Origin: Xiphias gladius
Taxonomy: Eukaryota > Chordata > Actinopteri > Istiophoriformes > Xiphiidae
Direction of reading: 5' to 3'
DNA: 64,000 bases
Assembly: GCF_016859285.1 (NCBI RefSeq)
Contig: NC_053416.1
Coordinates: 8,310,001 to 8,374,000, forward strand
Shown: piece after piece, positions 21,979 through 32,121 of the stretch
Layout: each line of letters starts with the position of its first letter
Position numbering within the stretch: the first letter of the stretch is position 1
Translations under genes and position numbers: made by a program
Notes under the pieces: generated by a model
The model's input: only the letters and a program-made list of their open reading frames with translations
Database searches by the model: none
What the model was told of the DNA's origin: nothing

Positions 21979-23111
21979 GTAGGAGAAGACTGAGGGATAA
22001 TGACGATTTTATAAACTTGTAGTCTTTTTAATTTTTTTTTCTTTTTTATAAATACCAAATTTCATTCTTGAAACTGGACTACATGCCACTCTTCACTGGT
22101 GTACATCGAGATATTTCAGATACAGGATGTTGGATAATTTCACAACTTTTGAGTTAAACTGAGATGCCCATATTGTGCAATAAGTAAGATAATGCAGCAC
22201 CCTCCCAGGCTAGGGAAACTGGGGGGGGAAAGGGAATACTCTGAACAATTGTGTACAAAGGGCGTCGCTACAGATGCTACAATCAGCAAGCTACCTCTGT
22301 TTTCAGACAATGTCTGCCAAGGAGAAGGGCAAATTTGAGGACCTGGCCAGGCAGGACAAGGCACGCTATGAGAGGGAGATGATGAGCTACGTTCCAGTCA
22401 GGGGAGGAAAGAAGAAGAAGTACAAGGACCCTAATGCCCCCAAGAGACCCCCGTAAGTATTGCAAGTCACCACTTAATGATTTTAAACCCCTTTGCATCA
22501 GAAAAATGCATCTTTTCTGCAGAACAAAACAAATCTGAATCATGAGCAGCAGACTCATGTCGTAAAGACACAATTGGAAGTATTTTATGTTGTGTAAATG
22601 GCAAACTCATTTTTTTTTTTCCTTTTCTATTCTTTTTTCTCCCCAGATCTGCCTTCTTCATCTTCTGCTCAGAGTTCCGCCCTAAGGTGAAAGGCGAGAG
22701 CCCTGGTTTATCCATTGGAGATGTTGCCAAGAGGCTGGGTGAGATGTGGAACAGCACCGCTGCAGAGGACAAGCAGCCCTATGAGAAAAAGGCCGCTAAA
22801 CTGAAGGAGAAGTATGAGAAGGTAAAGAAATGGTGATCTATTGTAACACATTTTACTGATAATTCAAGTTCTGCTGCTCTCCCTTTAGAGCTTTAATTAC
22901 AAATGAGTGTGTTTGGGTCTCAACATTAGTTCAATATCTCGTCATTCCTTCCTCGCAGGACATCGCAGCATATCGCGCTAAGGGCAAAACAGGTGGCGGA
23001 GCACCAGGAAAAGCCCCGTCCAAGGCGGAGAAGAAGGATGAAGATGACGACGATGAGGACGAAGATGACGAGGAGGAGGAGGATGACGATGATGACGATG
23101 ATGACGAGTAG
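21832..23111 (+). CDS. hmgb1: High mobility group box 1 protein (whole coding region, 4 exons)
   Basis: HMGB1 bends DNA and chaperones nucleosomes and transcription factors in the nucleus. Released from cells, it acts as an inflammatory alarmin. Coding exons are 21832-21978, 22307-22452, 22647-22821 and 22959-23111 (147+146+175+153 = 621 nt, 206 aa plus stop), all with GT-AG junctions. Box A (about 8-78) starts [20 protein letters not shown], and box B (about 94-162) contains [20 protein letters not shown]. The redox cysteines are C22, C44 and C105 (human 23, 45, 106; the fish protein lacks one N-terminal residue). The last 24 residues (183-206) are all Asp/Glu, shorter than the human tail of about 30. 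The gene is next to uspl1, which favours hmgb1 over hmgb2 or hmgb3. Teleosts have hmgb1a and hmgb1b, and which one this is was not decided. Confidence 0.97.
22307..22452 (+). CDS. hmgb1: hmgb1 coding exon 2
   Basis: The acceptor is TTTTCAG|ACA. It encodes [20 protein letters not shown] and [10 protein letters not shown], the end of box A, then the lysine-rich linker to DPNAPKRPP. The donor is CCC CC|GTAAGT, phase 2. Confidence 0.96.
22647..22821 (+). CDS. hmgb1: hmgb1 coding exon 3
   Basis: The acceptor is CTCCCCAG. It encodes most of box [36 protein letters not shown] and [17 protein letters not shown]. It includes C105. The donor is GAGAAG|GTAAAG. Confidence 0.97.
22959..23111 (+). CDS. 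hmgb1: hmgb1 coding exon 4 (acidic tail)
   Basis: The acceptor is CTCGCAG. It encodes [20 protein letters not shown], then SKAEKK and 24 uninterrupted acidic residues before TAG at 23109-23111. The acidic tail folds back on the HMG boxes in known HMGB proteins. The repeat-like GAC/GAT/GAG codons make the antisense strand look like a Ser-rich open frame. Confidence 0.96.
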   Translation, partial: DIAAYRAKGKTGGGAPGKAPSKAEKKDEDDDDEDEDDEEEEDDDDDDDDE

Positions 23112-23665
23112 ATTGCGGGTGACATATATAGTGGTCATTTTCTTGTTTATAAAGCATTTAACCCCCTTGTACACACTTCACTTACTGAAAGAAAATACAT
23201 TAGTATCCAAGGGGTTAAAAAAACAACAAAAAAGGCTGTGTATATCAGTTGTTTTTATGCTGTACAGTTTTTTTCTCCTTTTTGTATAGTTAACACTACA
23301 CAAGTATCGTGTCTGTATCTTTCTGTCTTATTTTTCCAGTGGTAGTTCCTAGACCACTATCCTGCCTGGTACAGTGTAAAGGGGTGGGCTTACAGTATTT
23401 ACCCTAGCTAGAGGTGCACAGCACATAAAAATCGTTCTGAGTTAGCTGAGTGTTTCTTTTCTTTTTCTTTTTTTTTTTTTCTTTTTCCTGTGTTTTTATT
23501 TTTAATGACGTTATCAAAATTAACGTATCACAGTTGTTTTACTGATCTTTATGTACCACTGTAATAGCAAAAATAAGAAAAAAAACGCCTTGTTTATTGT
23601 TGAAATTTAAATTGCTTCTGATGTCAATAAACTTTTTTTTTTTTAATAAATTGGTTTTGTACTGT
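23112..23665 (+). other. hmgb1: hmgb1 3' UTR
   Basis: This T-rich 3' untranslated region runs from the stop to two overlapping-range poly(A) signals. No miRNA site is claimed. Confidence 0.75.
23626..23650 (+). promoter_or_regulatory. hmgb1: hmgb1 poly(A) signals
   Basis: AATAAA occurs at 23626-23631 and again at 23645-23650, followed by a GT-rich stretch (GGTTTTGTACTGTGTGT). This is the expected layout of a cleavage and polyadenylation site. The implied 3' UTR is about 0.55 kb. Confidence 0.8.
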
Positions 23666-24057
23666 GTGTAGGGAAAATCGTAAAAGTAACTGCATTTATC
23701 CTGCAGGTTTTTCTTTTCCCAAGATCAAATGGCTCCAAGTGTTTCAGTAAGAGCAGATTAATTTGTCACTAACATTAATGCAGTTTTTGTTTTTAAAAAA
23801 AAAAAACAATCTACTTGATGTGACTGATCTGGAAGAGTAGTGATAAGAAGTAGGATTTTACAGCAGCTCTGTCAAAACAATGGAATATCACCACCACCAA
23901 AATCCATATGACTGACAAATAAAACATGGTAGATGACAGAATATCATACGACAGTCTAATGCTGGTTGGAAATAAAACGGCTATGACTGGGACTATTTCT
24001 GCTCCATCAGTGTTTGAGACGCAAGAGCAGTTAACGTGGTCTTACTGGAGATGAGGC
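23666..24057. other. Intergenic DNA downstream of hmgb1
   Basis: No gene, RNA or named repeat was recognised. A 12-base A run lies near 23796. Confidence 0.5.
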
Positions 24058-24526
24058 GTGTTTTCACTTGCATCGCTGTCTGCCCGGGAAAGTAAAATCG
24101 GAATTGGCGTTACTGGTGCTCAGGGAACATTAAATAGAGCGGGAAAGCATCTTAACCCACCCGGGCCTCCACAAGCGACTCCTGTGAAAGTATCACCGCA
24201 ACTGTCCGCCTATCCTGGGCTTCTCATACCGTGGCGGTATGCAAACGCGCTCCTTGCCCCGGTGGAGCCACAACACCGAAAGTTGTGGCAACGTTGTGAG
24301 CTCCTCCTGCCAGCACGCATCGCTGACTCTTCCTGTCTTGTTTAGATGCAGCTGCTTCATCTCTCACGTACTCCCCAGGTCCCATTCAGGGTAAAAAAAA
24401 AAAAAAAAAAATTAAATAAATAAAAAAGATCATTTATATAAGAAGGATTATGTGCTTGAAAAACCCAGTGACATAAGAATAAGGCTGGTGTGTACAGACC
24501 ACTGCAGTCCAAACCTAAAAGGCACG

Positions 24527-24551
24527 CACACACACACACACACACACACAC
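24527..24551 (+). repeat. (CA)n microsatellite
   Basis: This is a simple dinucleotide run of about 12 units inside the GC-rich block. Confidence 0.9.
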
Positions 24552-24707
24552 TGTACATCATGGTGTCAACCCACGGGAGACCAGCTCAGTCATTTGGGGG
24601 GGGGTCACCAACTCTCGGCCTGAGCACACACACAAGTATTCGTGGCAGCGAGCAGCGCGGACGCGTCTCTGATCCGGGGTGTAAATGACGGGGACGTGTC
24701 TTCCTCC

Positions 24708-24765
24708 CCACTGCCCTATCTCCCCCGTCTCTGCACGGCCGCCAGCCTTGGCCCCGCCGAACGAT
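24708..24765 (+). repeat. GC-rich duplicated segment, copy 1
   Basis: This 58-base stretch beginning CCACTGCCCTATCTCCCCC aligns at about 80% identity by eye with 26338-26395, including the shared GCCGCCAG core. Confidence 0.65.
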
Positions 24766-25600
24766 CCCTGGTATCAAGTGGTCCGGGGGACAGGCAAGAC
24801 GCGGGGCAGCAGCTGACCTCTGCGCCGCCCCGATGAAAAGCCCCCCCCTCCTACTATCCCCGATCATTCCCCACACTCGCTGATGAGCCCTGCTCATTTT
24901 AAATCCAGCGGACGATGACAGCCGCGGTGAAATGTTCCTAAAAACCCCCCCCCAAACCCCGGCTCCTTGTCCCGGATGTGTGGTCTGCGTCTGGCATTGT
25001 TTGTGAGGGACAGACAAAGCTGCGTGGATCACTAACTTGAGGAGAAACCTGTGCGGTTACCAGGCACGGGACAGCTGCACGCTGCTGTCAGCGATGGTTG
25101 TTTCCCTCCACCGCGTCTGTCCGCAACATTGCAGTACGGCCCTGCCTCCAGTTACGGCGGGCTGAAGGCAGCAGTTAAAATGGTGAATGTTTACACTCGC
25201 CTTTTTTTTTTTCTTTTTCTTTTTTCTCTCTCTCTCTCTCTCTCTCCCGGAGAGTGGATCCTGCTGGAGAGTGGCAGGAAAGGGAAACTATTGCTGAAAC
25301 AGTTGCAGCGCCTCGTGGCTGCGCTCAGCTGTTGATCGGCGTCTGCGTGGGCCCGAGCAGGGCCAGAAGTGCGCATACAGCGAAGCGGGTTAGAGGGGAG
25401 GGGAGGAGGGGGGGGTGTTACACAGCGCCACTGCCGGCTCCGAAGCCCGTCAATCCCGGCCACCCCCGGGATCCACCGCACACACCCGCGTCCCATCGGC
25501 GGTCTCCGGGCGACACCCGGTGGTCACGTCCCTGCAACTGCATCCGAACCGCTGAGAAAAAAAAAAACCCCACCGTCAGGGTGGCCTTCAGGGCAAACTG

Positions 25601-26337
25601 CTAAAAGTACAATGTTGGACCTAATGTCGAGACATACAATGAAAAATTCTCCACTTTTACTCCGATTCTCAAACTTGGGAGTAAAAGCTGTTTTTCAAAC
25701 TCCTTTTGACTTAAAAAGGCTCTCTTAAGTCTCTGAGCTTGGTCAGGAGTAGATCCCTGATGACTGCGGTATCAGAGCCCAGCACGCTGCTCTTTTCTGT
25801 CTAATAAAAATAACAATAATAATAATAATGTAACATTAGCCGAAGCAGTATAGCACTAGAGTAGTTGTCTGCTATTTGCATTTGAACATTTGATTGGATG
25901 TTACACCACTTTTTCTTTTTTTGGTATTTATCAAGGGTGCGCACAAACAACAAGAATAAATCTGGCCCTGATTTATTTCAATCACAACCTCTAATCATCC
26001 TCATTGTCTGCACTTGTCAGTGTGGTACTAAATTCTCTACAACGTATGATTTGTCTGATGAACCTCGTCCACCAACAGCAGAACGTCTCGCAGCAAAGTT
26101 TTGCTTCCATTTCAGCCAGTTCCCTATTGTTTCATCCCCATGTACGTCTTTATACATTATATATATATATATATATATATGTATAATATTAGATTGTTGT
26201 TAATCTCCTATGTTAATCATTCATGGTGATTTAAATAATGCACAAATTAAATGTAAGGAGTAAGTCACTTGATGAATGTGTGTTATTGCTCAGACCAATC
26301 CATATTTAATGTAAATAATATTTAGGTTAAATAATCT
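25601..26337. other. Intergenic AT-rich DNA
   Basis: The stretch contains an (AAT)n-like tract near 25805-25830 and a (TA)n run at about 26157-26180. No gene was recognised. Confidence 0.5.
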
Positions 26338-26395
26338 CCACTGCGTATCTCCTCCGTCTCCGCACAGCCGCCAGGCTTTGGCCCGCTGAAGAATT
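26338..26395 (+). repeat. GC-rich duplicated segment, copy 2
   Basis: The sequence begins CCACTGCGTATCTCCTCCG and matches copy 1 at 24708. Unlike copy 1 it is embedded in AT-rich DNA. Confidence 0.65.
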
Positions 26396-29300
26396 TTAGT
26401 TTTACCCTGTGATGATCACAGTTTGTCCTCTGCTGCGTGTGTCACAGATCATAAAGACTTGCCTTTGGAGTTTGAGCGATCACCCGAACCGCCGTGCAAA
26501 TACAGTTTATTTAGGCTCGAAATGCACTTGATGAGGTGGGAAAGAATTTGGGCAGGCCACTCCACAATCCTACAGGTGAACTGATGTGTGCCTGACATGA
26601 GGCTGTTCAGGACGGAACCCTGGTCAAAATAAAAACAGACACGGATATACATCATCCTTCCTCCATAAAATTTAACACTAAAGATAAGATTAGACAGGTT
26701 AAAGTGCTGTCGGTTCAAGGTTAACGTGGACACGTCACTATTTTCATGAATGCTAAAACTTAAAAAAATACTAAAGGTACGTGTGTTTTTACTTGGAGAG
26801 TAAAGGTAAAGGTGAACTTCACAGTTCATGCAAAGCAGGAATTTTCTTTATCCTGACACGTTCAAAGCAGCATTTTGGGGTTGGGGTTGGTGTCCGTGCG
26901 TTGGAGGGCGTTACGTTTTGTCTTTGGGACTAGAGTAACGCAAATTTTCAGTCTTCAGTCTCCTCACGACCCCACGTCACCTCCTCCATCACCAGCAACG
27001 CTCTCAGATGATTTGTGGCTCATTTTATTTTCTAGCGTCTGCTTGGTGAAGAGATCTCTGCAAGCTACTGGGTAAAAGTTAAATACAAGTACAACAATTA
27101 CACTTGTCTCATTTAGCGGGAGAAGAGTTTGGATGCTGAACCTACATCAAATGCGCTTTGCACAGTGCCTTCCCTTCTCTATGGTTAATGCTGGTGGCTT
27201 GTTTTTGGCCATGAGATGAAGCCTTATAGGTTTTTTGGTGTGTTGATATTTTTGTTGCCAGTGCTGGAGCCCTGCCATGTTTCAGACACACATTTAGTTA
27301 TCAGCAGGAAACCAGGAAGGGAGAAAGCCTCTACATATCAAACACTCCCTCTCTGGACAGTGTTCTGGATCCTAAACAGCTCTGCTTTCGTATAAAACAA
27401 TTATGAATAATCGAGATTCCCGGCTTGCACTGGCCATATTAAAACCATGTGCGCCTGTCAGCCTCTCCTCCGGCCTGTCGCCTTTGACTGACATCGTGAT
27501 TTAGTCCACCACCGTTTCATTCAGACGGCCATTACGAGATCAAGGTTACAATGACTACTTAAAAATTGTTATTCAGATTATGATTAATACAAAAGAAAGG
27601 AAAGTGTTCTTTTCCCCTTTTTCCTGGAATCTGTACCTGTACCTGCCACACATTTGTGTAGAATCAGTACTGTACTTCCTGAATAAAGGAGCTGCGATTA
27701 ATGACAAATAATCATGCTGATAAGACGTGTGTGTTATCCTTTCCCACTATAAATATATTAAATACAAATGCAATATATTAATTCAGTGGAAGTTCATGAG
27801 AATGGTGAATAAATCAGGTAGCTATGACTCATCTGCCCCGCTGTTTGGGAAATTTAATTCATTAACTATTTGTAACATGAATATTTTGACATTGATATTG
27901 ATATTTTTTTACCATATGCATTTGCTTCATTCCTGTTTTCTGCCAGGTCTTCGGAGGAATTTGATTTACCTGACTGCCGAACATCTCGACACCATTAAAT
28001 GTGGAGATTACTCTCTAGGCAACAGTTTGGAATTAAACATAAATTAATCTACTTTGTTTTATGTTCTAAAGACTCAGTTGGGCAAAAAATCTCACAGTGT
28101 CCAACAGCCTTTCATTTGTTTTTGTCTTTATCTTTTCTATTGTTTTTGACACATAAAAGTGTCCTTTTCTATGTCTCTTTTATTTGCCTTAGTAACTTTT
28201 TTTTTTACCATGATGTTTTCACTGCGCAAAGAGAAGTATTTGTTTTTCTTCAAATCCTTTCCCTATACTTTTTAAATACATCTTTCTTACCACGTAGAAC
28301 GCAGCTTTCCCCGTTTGATTCCCAGGCTGCGGTTTAATAGAGATTTCGTCATGAACTTGCATCATATTCACGATATGAAACTGTAACATCTTGACACTAA
28401 ATTCACAGGTTCAACAACTAGTCAAAAAGGGAACCAAAAAGTGTGTGTGGAAAATGTGCATTGTGTTAGTGTTTTCCCTTTTTTTTTTTTTTAATTTCTT
28501 CATGACCTTAAGGTTTTTTAAGGTCATGAAGATATGTACAGTTTGGGTACAGTGTAAGACTTTGTTATTGACTGATGATCTGCATCCACCATTCGCCATT
28601 GGAACTAAAAAAAATCCTCATTTTGCATTGCCCATCTAATCTTTTACATATATGAAAGATGCCACCCTTTTTTCTGTTTTGATTTGTATTCTGTGTATTT
28701 TGATATATATTGCTTGTCTCATTTTAAGAATATTTTTATCAGTTAGTGATGTGGTAATTGTCTCTTGTGTTTAAGATATTGTTTCCATTTTGTTTAGTTG
28801 TTTTAGTCTGTAGCTCTGTTTTAAAGATTAGTGAAAGTTATTTTCCGTTGGGGATTGGATGCCTGACGAAGGTCCATGACTCACATGTTGTGCCGACGGC
28901 ATGCGGGAATTCAACCTTTTCTTTCACATGGTTTTATTTTTCCCATTTTCTTGTTCATCACTTGCGCATTAAACATCACTTAGCATGATTCCCAACCCGA
29001 GAAATGAGAAACTTTAAGAAAATGCTTTTTTCAAAAGGCATTTTGTACACCCAGGAGCCTGCAGCCAGCATGAGAAGCACATCGTATCCCTGTACCTATC
29101 GAGTTTTTGTTCACTGAAGTGAGCATATCGAGGCTCTGCAGAAGTCTGGCACAATGGTTTGATTTATGGTTTTTTTCTGGATAAGGGAAGAGACATCCAA
29201 TAGGGTTGCGATTCAGTGAGTTTCTTTATTTTTTTAAATCTGTAAATCTTTCTTTCCTATGCCAAGTCCTTGTTTTAACAATTTCATTTCACAATATGTG

Positions 29301-29633
29301 TGCAACAGTGTGTATAGGACCAATGTGAAAAATAGATCCACATTTTCTATATTACACAATATTTTAAAAGAAAAGGCCCAAAATCTGACAAGGAACTTGA
29401 AGAGGCTTCGATGCAAAAAGGGCTCACGTTATTTATTTAGTTAGTTACTGTAAGATTTAATAAAATTGTACAAAAGCAGATTTATCAATCATTTATATAG
29501 TTTATTAAAAATGGTCCATATTTGAGTAGAAATTAGTAAATTGGACGTGAGAGCTTAAAATGTTGCACAGCACAGGCTATTCATACAGGAACTTGTGAAA
29601 CATAGCTACGGTCTGTGTGTATGTGTGCATGTG

Positions 29634-29690
29634 TTTGTGTGTGTGTGTGTGTATGCGTGTGTGTGTGTGTGCGTGCGCCCGTGTGTGTGT
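29634..29690 (+). repeat. (GT)n-rich microsatellite
   Basis: Interrupted GT repeats with occasional C and A substitutions. Confidence 0.85.
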
Positions 29691-30539
29691 CTGAGGGACC
29701 AATCAGGTGCGCTTTCTCAGTACCAGCCCACCTCTGCACCAATCATGTGAGGGCTGGCTCCCTCAGAAATCATTCCTCACATGATTGACCATTCTGTCTG
29801 ACTTTGCAGAGAAGCAACAGTTTTCAGAGAAACAGCAGTCTTCAGTCGATAGAGATGTGCAAGAGGAAATTATTTTTTGGGACATACAGTCTGAGCTGCT
29901 CTAATTTAAGCAGTGTATAAAATATGTTTCTTTCACGGCTTTCAAGCTGTATCCTGTCATAAACCTCCTCCTCCACTGGGTGATGCCATTACAAAGGACA
30001 AAGTTACCCTGTGCACCTTAGCGACCATAGTCAGAAACCTTAAAAGTACACATAACGATTTTTCAGGTCTCAGTCCTTCATTAGTGTAAGCTACAGTACT
30101 TATTCAATCACTTTATGCCTCCACAGAGAGCCACAAAGCCAGAGTTTAACAAAGAAGGAAAACCCGACAAGAATAACTCATTAACCCCATAGGTCACATA
30201 AAATTATTTGCAATATACCGACAACATAAGGATAGCAAACTGCAGCAGGGTCCTGCATAGAAGTAGAGAGAGATGCGAAGTCCAAGCCTGTAATACAGCC
30301 AGAATTTTAACAATACTTTCAATACAAATCACTTTGTATGAATTCCTTTCCCCCGAGGTTGTAGAGTTTGTGATAGCTTTATTAAACCCGTGAAAGACAG
30401 TGGAAGAGCGTGCGTCTCTTAAGTGGACAAAGTGTTGCAAATGCTTGAGTGGGTGGCGGACAAACGTTGAGTTCTTGTGAAATCAGATTTGTCATGCTTC
30501 ACTCAAGGTTGTATCTTATGAGTCATCTTATGACTCTTT

Positions 30540-30563
30540 TGTGTGTGTGTGTGTGTGTGTGTG
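30540..30563 (+). repeat. (GT)n microsatellite
   Basis: A pure GT run of about 12 units. Confidence 0.9.
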
Positions 30564-31084
30564 CCTGTGAGTCTTTTGTATGAGACAGTATCAGTGTTTT
30601 GGCAGTGAATATCGAAGTTTATGTGTTTGTGTTGTCTATGTGTTTATATGACCCATATAACAGGACACAGAAGTGCGTAGTGTACTGATGCAGCGAAAGA
30701 AAGACAGACGTAGGCAGAATAACAAAGAAAGTGACTAACACCCAATGGAACAAACTATCCATGAGGTATCTTCTGTTGAAGGGAGGTCAGATAAAATACA
30801 GAGAATCCTGTTTGAAAATCCACCCTAGAGCAGGTTTGACATACAGATAAGTAACAAAAATTAGAGGGGAAAAAAGATATTACCTCATTTGATGCGTTGA
30901 GGATGATGTTTGAAAATGATCGCTCCAAAATCTGCTACAGGTGTTAAATTAGGTTGAGATCTGGTGACTGAAGTCCACAGCAAATGTTTCACATCATTTT
31001 TATTTTCATCAAATCATCTCGTGATCCCACGTGCCACTTTGGATGGCATAGCCGTCCTGGAAAAGATCAGTCCCATCAGGAAAG

Positions 31085-32121
31085 AAATCTCTCACCAAAG
31101 TATTCAGTAACTTACAGTAACTCAGTTGCCTCTAGCAGAAATTACAGCTTCCAGTCTTCTTGGGTAAATACCTACAGGCTTTGCACACTTGGATTTGGGC
31201 AGTTTATCCCATTCTTCCTGTCAGATCCTCTCAAGCTCTGTCAGATTGGGTGGGAAGCGTCTGTGAACTGCCATTTTCAGGTCTCTCCACAGATAGTCTA
31301 TGGGGTTTAAGTCTGGGCTTTGGTCTTGGCCACTCAAGGACAAGTCAGAGACTTGGCCCGGAGCCACTTCAGCATTTTCTCTGCCGTTTGCTTCAGATCA
31401 TTGTCGTGGTGAGAGGTGAACCATTGCCCCAGTCTCAGGTCGCATGCACCCTGGAGCAGATTTTCTTCAAGGACCCTCTCAGCTGCATTCATCCCTTCCT
31501 CATTTCTGACCAGTCTCCCCGTCCCTGCGGCTGAGAAGCACCCTCACACAGCATGATGCTGCCACCACCATTAGCCAGGTGATGAGCAGTGCCTGGTGTT
31601 CGCCAGACATAGTGTTTAAAGTGCTGCCCAAAGGGTTTCGTTTTTGTCTCATCAGACAAGAGAATCTTTTTCCTCGCGCCCTCAGAGCCCTTTAGATGCT
31701 GCTTGGCAAACTCCATCGGGCTGTCATATGCCTTTTACTCAAAGTGGCTTTCGTCTAGCCACTCTACCATAAAGGCCTGATTGATGGAGTGCTGCTGAGA
31801 CGGTCGTCCTTGCAGGAGATTCTCCCATCACATCTGAGGCTGTTAGAGTTAGAGTAGCCACTGGGCTCTTTGTCACCTCCCTGAGCTCCAGAGAGCCCTT
31901 CAATTCAGTTCGCCACAGGTAGACTCCAGTCAATGAATGTGAATACTCCATTCATGTGAGTACTTCAGTTTTTGATTTTTTTTTTTTTTTTTTAGAATTT
32001 TTCAAAAAAGGTCTAAAAGAATGTGTTCACTTTGTCATTATGGATTATTGAGAGCAGATCGGTGGGCAATAAGGTATGCAGAAAGTGAAGAGAATACTGA
32101 ATACTTCCTGTAGCCACTGTA
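31085..32121 (-). mobile_element. Tc1-like transposon relic with decayed transposase
   Basis: On the minus strand, several blocks follow Tc1 transposase order. KILLSDETKTKPFG is at about 31655 (first catalytic Asp in SDET), VWRTPGTAHHLANGGGSIML is at about 31570, and YPRRLE is near 31160 at the C-terminal end. Frameshifts and stops separate them, so it is a pseudogene. The right end GAATACTTCCTGTAGCCACTG (32098-32118) and the left AAGTATTCAGTA near 31097 look like remnants of the terminal inverted repeats. It is a different subfamily from the relic in uspl1 intron 6. Confidence 0.8.

Larger units (their letters stand above)
24058..25600. promoter_or_regulatory. Orphan GC-rich, CpG-rich block
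   Basis: Against AT-rich surroundings this 1.5-kb block has many CpGs and G/C homopolymers, for example near 24660-24840 and 25370-25560. It is interrupted by an AT-rich gap and a (CA)n at 24527-24551. Open frames through it, including 148 codons on the minus strand, show no known domain and are a by-product of low stop-codon density. It may be a CpG-island promoter of an unrecognised or non-coding transcript. Confidence 0.45.
26396..31084. other. Gene-poor region
   Basis: No confident exon was found. Contents seen: an exon-like minus-strand frame at 26449-26631, a block with homeobox-type ATTA motifs at 27350-27550, a perfect inverted repeat at 28498-28531, GT-rich microsatellites at about 29634-29690 and 30540-30563, and a T-rich run near 28480-28492. 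Confidence 0.5.

Noticed and set aside
22931..23174. Poly-Ser and Val/Ile-rich frames opposite hmgb1 exon 4
   Set aside because: Antisense of the GAN-rich acidic tail; simple-sequence artefact.
24586..25032. 148-codon minus-strand frame in the GC-rich block
   Set aside because: GC-rich DNA has few stop codons; no domain, Kozak or splice support.
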